From positions 1-7,144 of the forward strand of contig CAKZNY010000167.1 in assembly GCA_937132145.1 (NCBI GenBank): 7,144 nucleotides of DNA, in the 5' to 3' direction. Made by a program: the position numbers and the translations under genes. The notes beneath the pieces were generated by a model. That model was not told the DNA's origin. It did not search any database and saw only the letters and a program-made list of their open reading frames with translations. The stretch comes from an uncultured Paracoccaceae bacterium (GTDB lineage Bacteria; Pseudomonadota; Alphaproteobacteria; Rhodobacterales; Rhodobacteraceae). Positions 6,646 to 7,144 of this stretch are shown in pieces (position 1 is the stretch's first letter; each line of letters begins with the position of its first letter).

Positions 6646-6655
6646 AAAAGGGGGA
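6646..6655 (+). other. Probable -1 frameshift site in the transposase gene (AAAAGGGGGA)
   Basis: The upstream frame reads GCA AAA GGG GGA and ends at 6692-6694. Slipping one base back at AAA-GGG gives GGG ACT CTT TTC CAG GCC and rejoins the rest of the transposase with no residue missing from the family pattern GAKGG-T-QAIGRSRGG. Several IS5-family elements of the IS427 type make their transposase by frameshifting, so a programmed site fits. A weak stem GTGGT/ACCAC (6683-6687 with 6694-6698) follows, rather far downstream for a stimulator. Simple loss of one base in the A or G run is the alternative. Confidence 0.55.
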
Positions 6656-7074
6656 CTCTTTTCCAGGCCATCGGACGCTCTCGTGGTGGAATAACCACAA
6701 AGATACTGGCCTTGACTGACGCGCTCGGCAACCTCGTTGATTTCTGCCTGATGCCGGGGCAAGCTCATGACCTGCGCGAAACCCGCTCTCTTTTGCAAAA
6801 CTTGTCTGGCGGGTATCTGTTGGCGGATCGGGCATTTGATGCAGACTGGCTGCGCAATGATCTGCTGGAACGCGGCATCACCCCGGTTATACCGCCTAAA
6901 TCCAATCGGAAATTCCCGGCTGAGTTCGACAAGGAAACCTACAAATGGCGGCATCTGGTTGAGAACTACTTCGGAAAGCTGAAGGAAAACAGGGGAATAG
7001 CCATGCGATCATGCAAAACCGATCAAAGCTTCACCGCATTTATCTCACTGGCAGCAACATTAATCGAACTTAAA

Positions 7075-7091
7075 TGAACGTCAACAGCCCC
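7075..7091 (-). repeat. Right terminal inverted repeat of the IS
   Basis: This 17-bp sequence is the exact complement of 6217-6233. The transposase stop codon TGA (7075-7077) is its first three bases, so the gene runs right into the element end. TA at 7092-7093 is the likely right copy of the target duplication. Confidence 0.95.
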
Positions 7092-7093
7092 TA

Positions 7094-7144
7094 GTAACCT
7101 TAACCAAAAACGGGAGTTAAAAATGTCTAATTTTATTATCATAT
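7094..7144 (+). pseudogene. 3' continuation of the split gene, or start of a separate gene, cut by window edge
   Basis: Joined to 6216 after removing the IS and one TA, this stretch continues the frame that began at 6099: Ser, Asn-Leu-Asn-Gln-Lys-Arg-Glu-Leu-Lys, then Met at 7123 and SNFIII to the window edge. An alternative is that ATG at 7123-7125 is a genuine start, since GGGAG (7112-7116) lies six bases upstream. Both may be true today: after the insertion, a shortened protein could be made from this internal Met. The visible residues are too few to name a family. Confidence 0.45.

Larger units (their letters stand above)
6290..7077 (+). pseudogene. IS5-family DDE transposase, interrupted by an in-frame stop and needing a -1 frameshift
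   Basis: Translation would begin at TTG (6290-6292), five bases after the strong ribosome site AGGAGAG (6278-6284). The N-terminal part (6290-6490) matches the IS5-type N-terminal domain (DUF4096-like), with LNDAQWAIIEP, WIVRTGAQWRELP and WNSVFKRF. The catalytic triad is visible as Asp in MIDGTIVKVH (6605-6607), Asp in LLADRAFDADW (6826-6828) and Glu in HLVENYFGKLKENRG (6961-6963). Two defects stand out. A TGA at 6500-6502 lies inside an extra segment of about 36 bases between KRFR and WVKADAFY. Near 6650 the frame shifts by -1; without the shift the frame ends at 6694, with it the protein continues as GAKGGTLFQAIGRSRGG to the stop at 7075-7077. The shift may be natural programmed frameshifting; the stop is not explained that way. 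Without the extra segment the fused product would be about 250 residues, normal for the group. The copy is probably inactive. Confidence 0.88.
6217..7091 (+). mobile_element. IS5-family insertion sequence, probably IS427 group, 875 bp
   Basis: The element is bounded by a perfect 17-bp inverted repeat, GGGGCTGTTGACGTTCA at the left and its complement at the right. It is flanked on both sides by TA, which fits the short TA target duplication of IS427-group elements and extends the symmetry to 19 bp. Length and contents match the group: one transposase with the IS5 DDE signature, split into two frames. The element lies about 200 bases beyond tRNA-Val and reads in the same direction as lon and the tRNA. 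It separates two halves of an open frame (6099-6216 and 7094 onward). Because its repeats are perfect, its ends look usable if a transposase is supplied from elsewhere, but its own transposase gene has an in-frame stop. Confidence 0.93.

Noticed and set aside
6211..7097. A 6-bp near-duplication TAGTTA (6211-6216) and TAGTAA (7092-7097) flanking the IS.
   Set aside because: It has one mismatch and is longer than expected for this IS type; TA alone matches exactly and restores an open frame, while the 6-bp version leads to a stop.

Overview
The window looks like chromosomal DNA of an alphaproteobacterium, most likely a member of the Rhodobacterales. This rests on the protein sequences (triosephosphate isomerase, an A-type Fe-S carrier next to a DUF59 protein, a 375-residue Tgt, an 802-residue Lon) and their grouping; no genus can be named from sequence alone. 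The left 5.8 kb is ordinary, tightly packed housekeeping DNA. The right 1.1 kb, beyond a tRNA-Val gene, is visibly richer in A+T outside the insertion sequence and looks accessory.

Left block (about 73-1954, minus strand): a four-gene operon in transcription order: a DUF59/MIP18-family Fe-S assembly protein, an unrecognised small protein with one membrane segment and a probable coiled coil, an A-type (IscA/SufA/HesB) Fe-S carrier, and tpiA. The first three are joined by two TAATG stop/start overlaps, so the unknown membrane protein is probably translated in step with two Fe-S maturation factors. A candidate promoter lies in the 137-bp divergent spacer (1955-2091).

Middle block (2092-5791, plus strand): tgt (tRNA-guanine transglycosylase, queuosine pathway) and lon (ATP-dependent protease), separated by a 163-bp spacer that holds a candidate heat-shock (sigma-32 type) promoter for lon. 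A strong Rho-independent terminator follows lon, then a complete tRNA-Val(TAC) gene with encoded CCA.

Right block (6016-7144): a candidate operator palindrome and promoter precede a GTG-started reading frame that is cut by an 875-bp IS5-family element (probably IS427 group). The element has perfect 17-bp terminal inverted repeats, 19 bp if the flanking TA is counted. Removing the element and one TA copy joins the left frame to the right flank without a stop up to the window edge, so the IS appears to have split a gene of unknown function. The IS transposase needs a -1 frameshift, probably programmed. It also carries an about 36-bp in-frame insertion with a hairpin and a stop codon, so this copy is probably unable to transpose by itself.

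No CRISPR array, phage module or clearly new multi-gene system is visible. The most useful leads are the split gene, the odd insertion in the transposase, and the unknown membrane/coiled-coil protein in the Fe-S operon.
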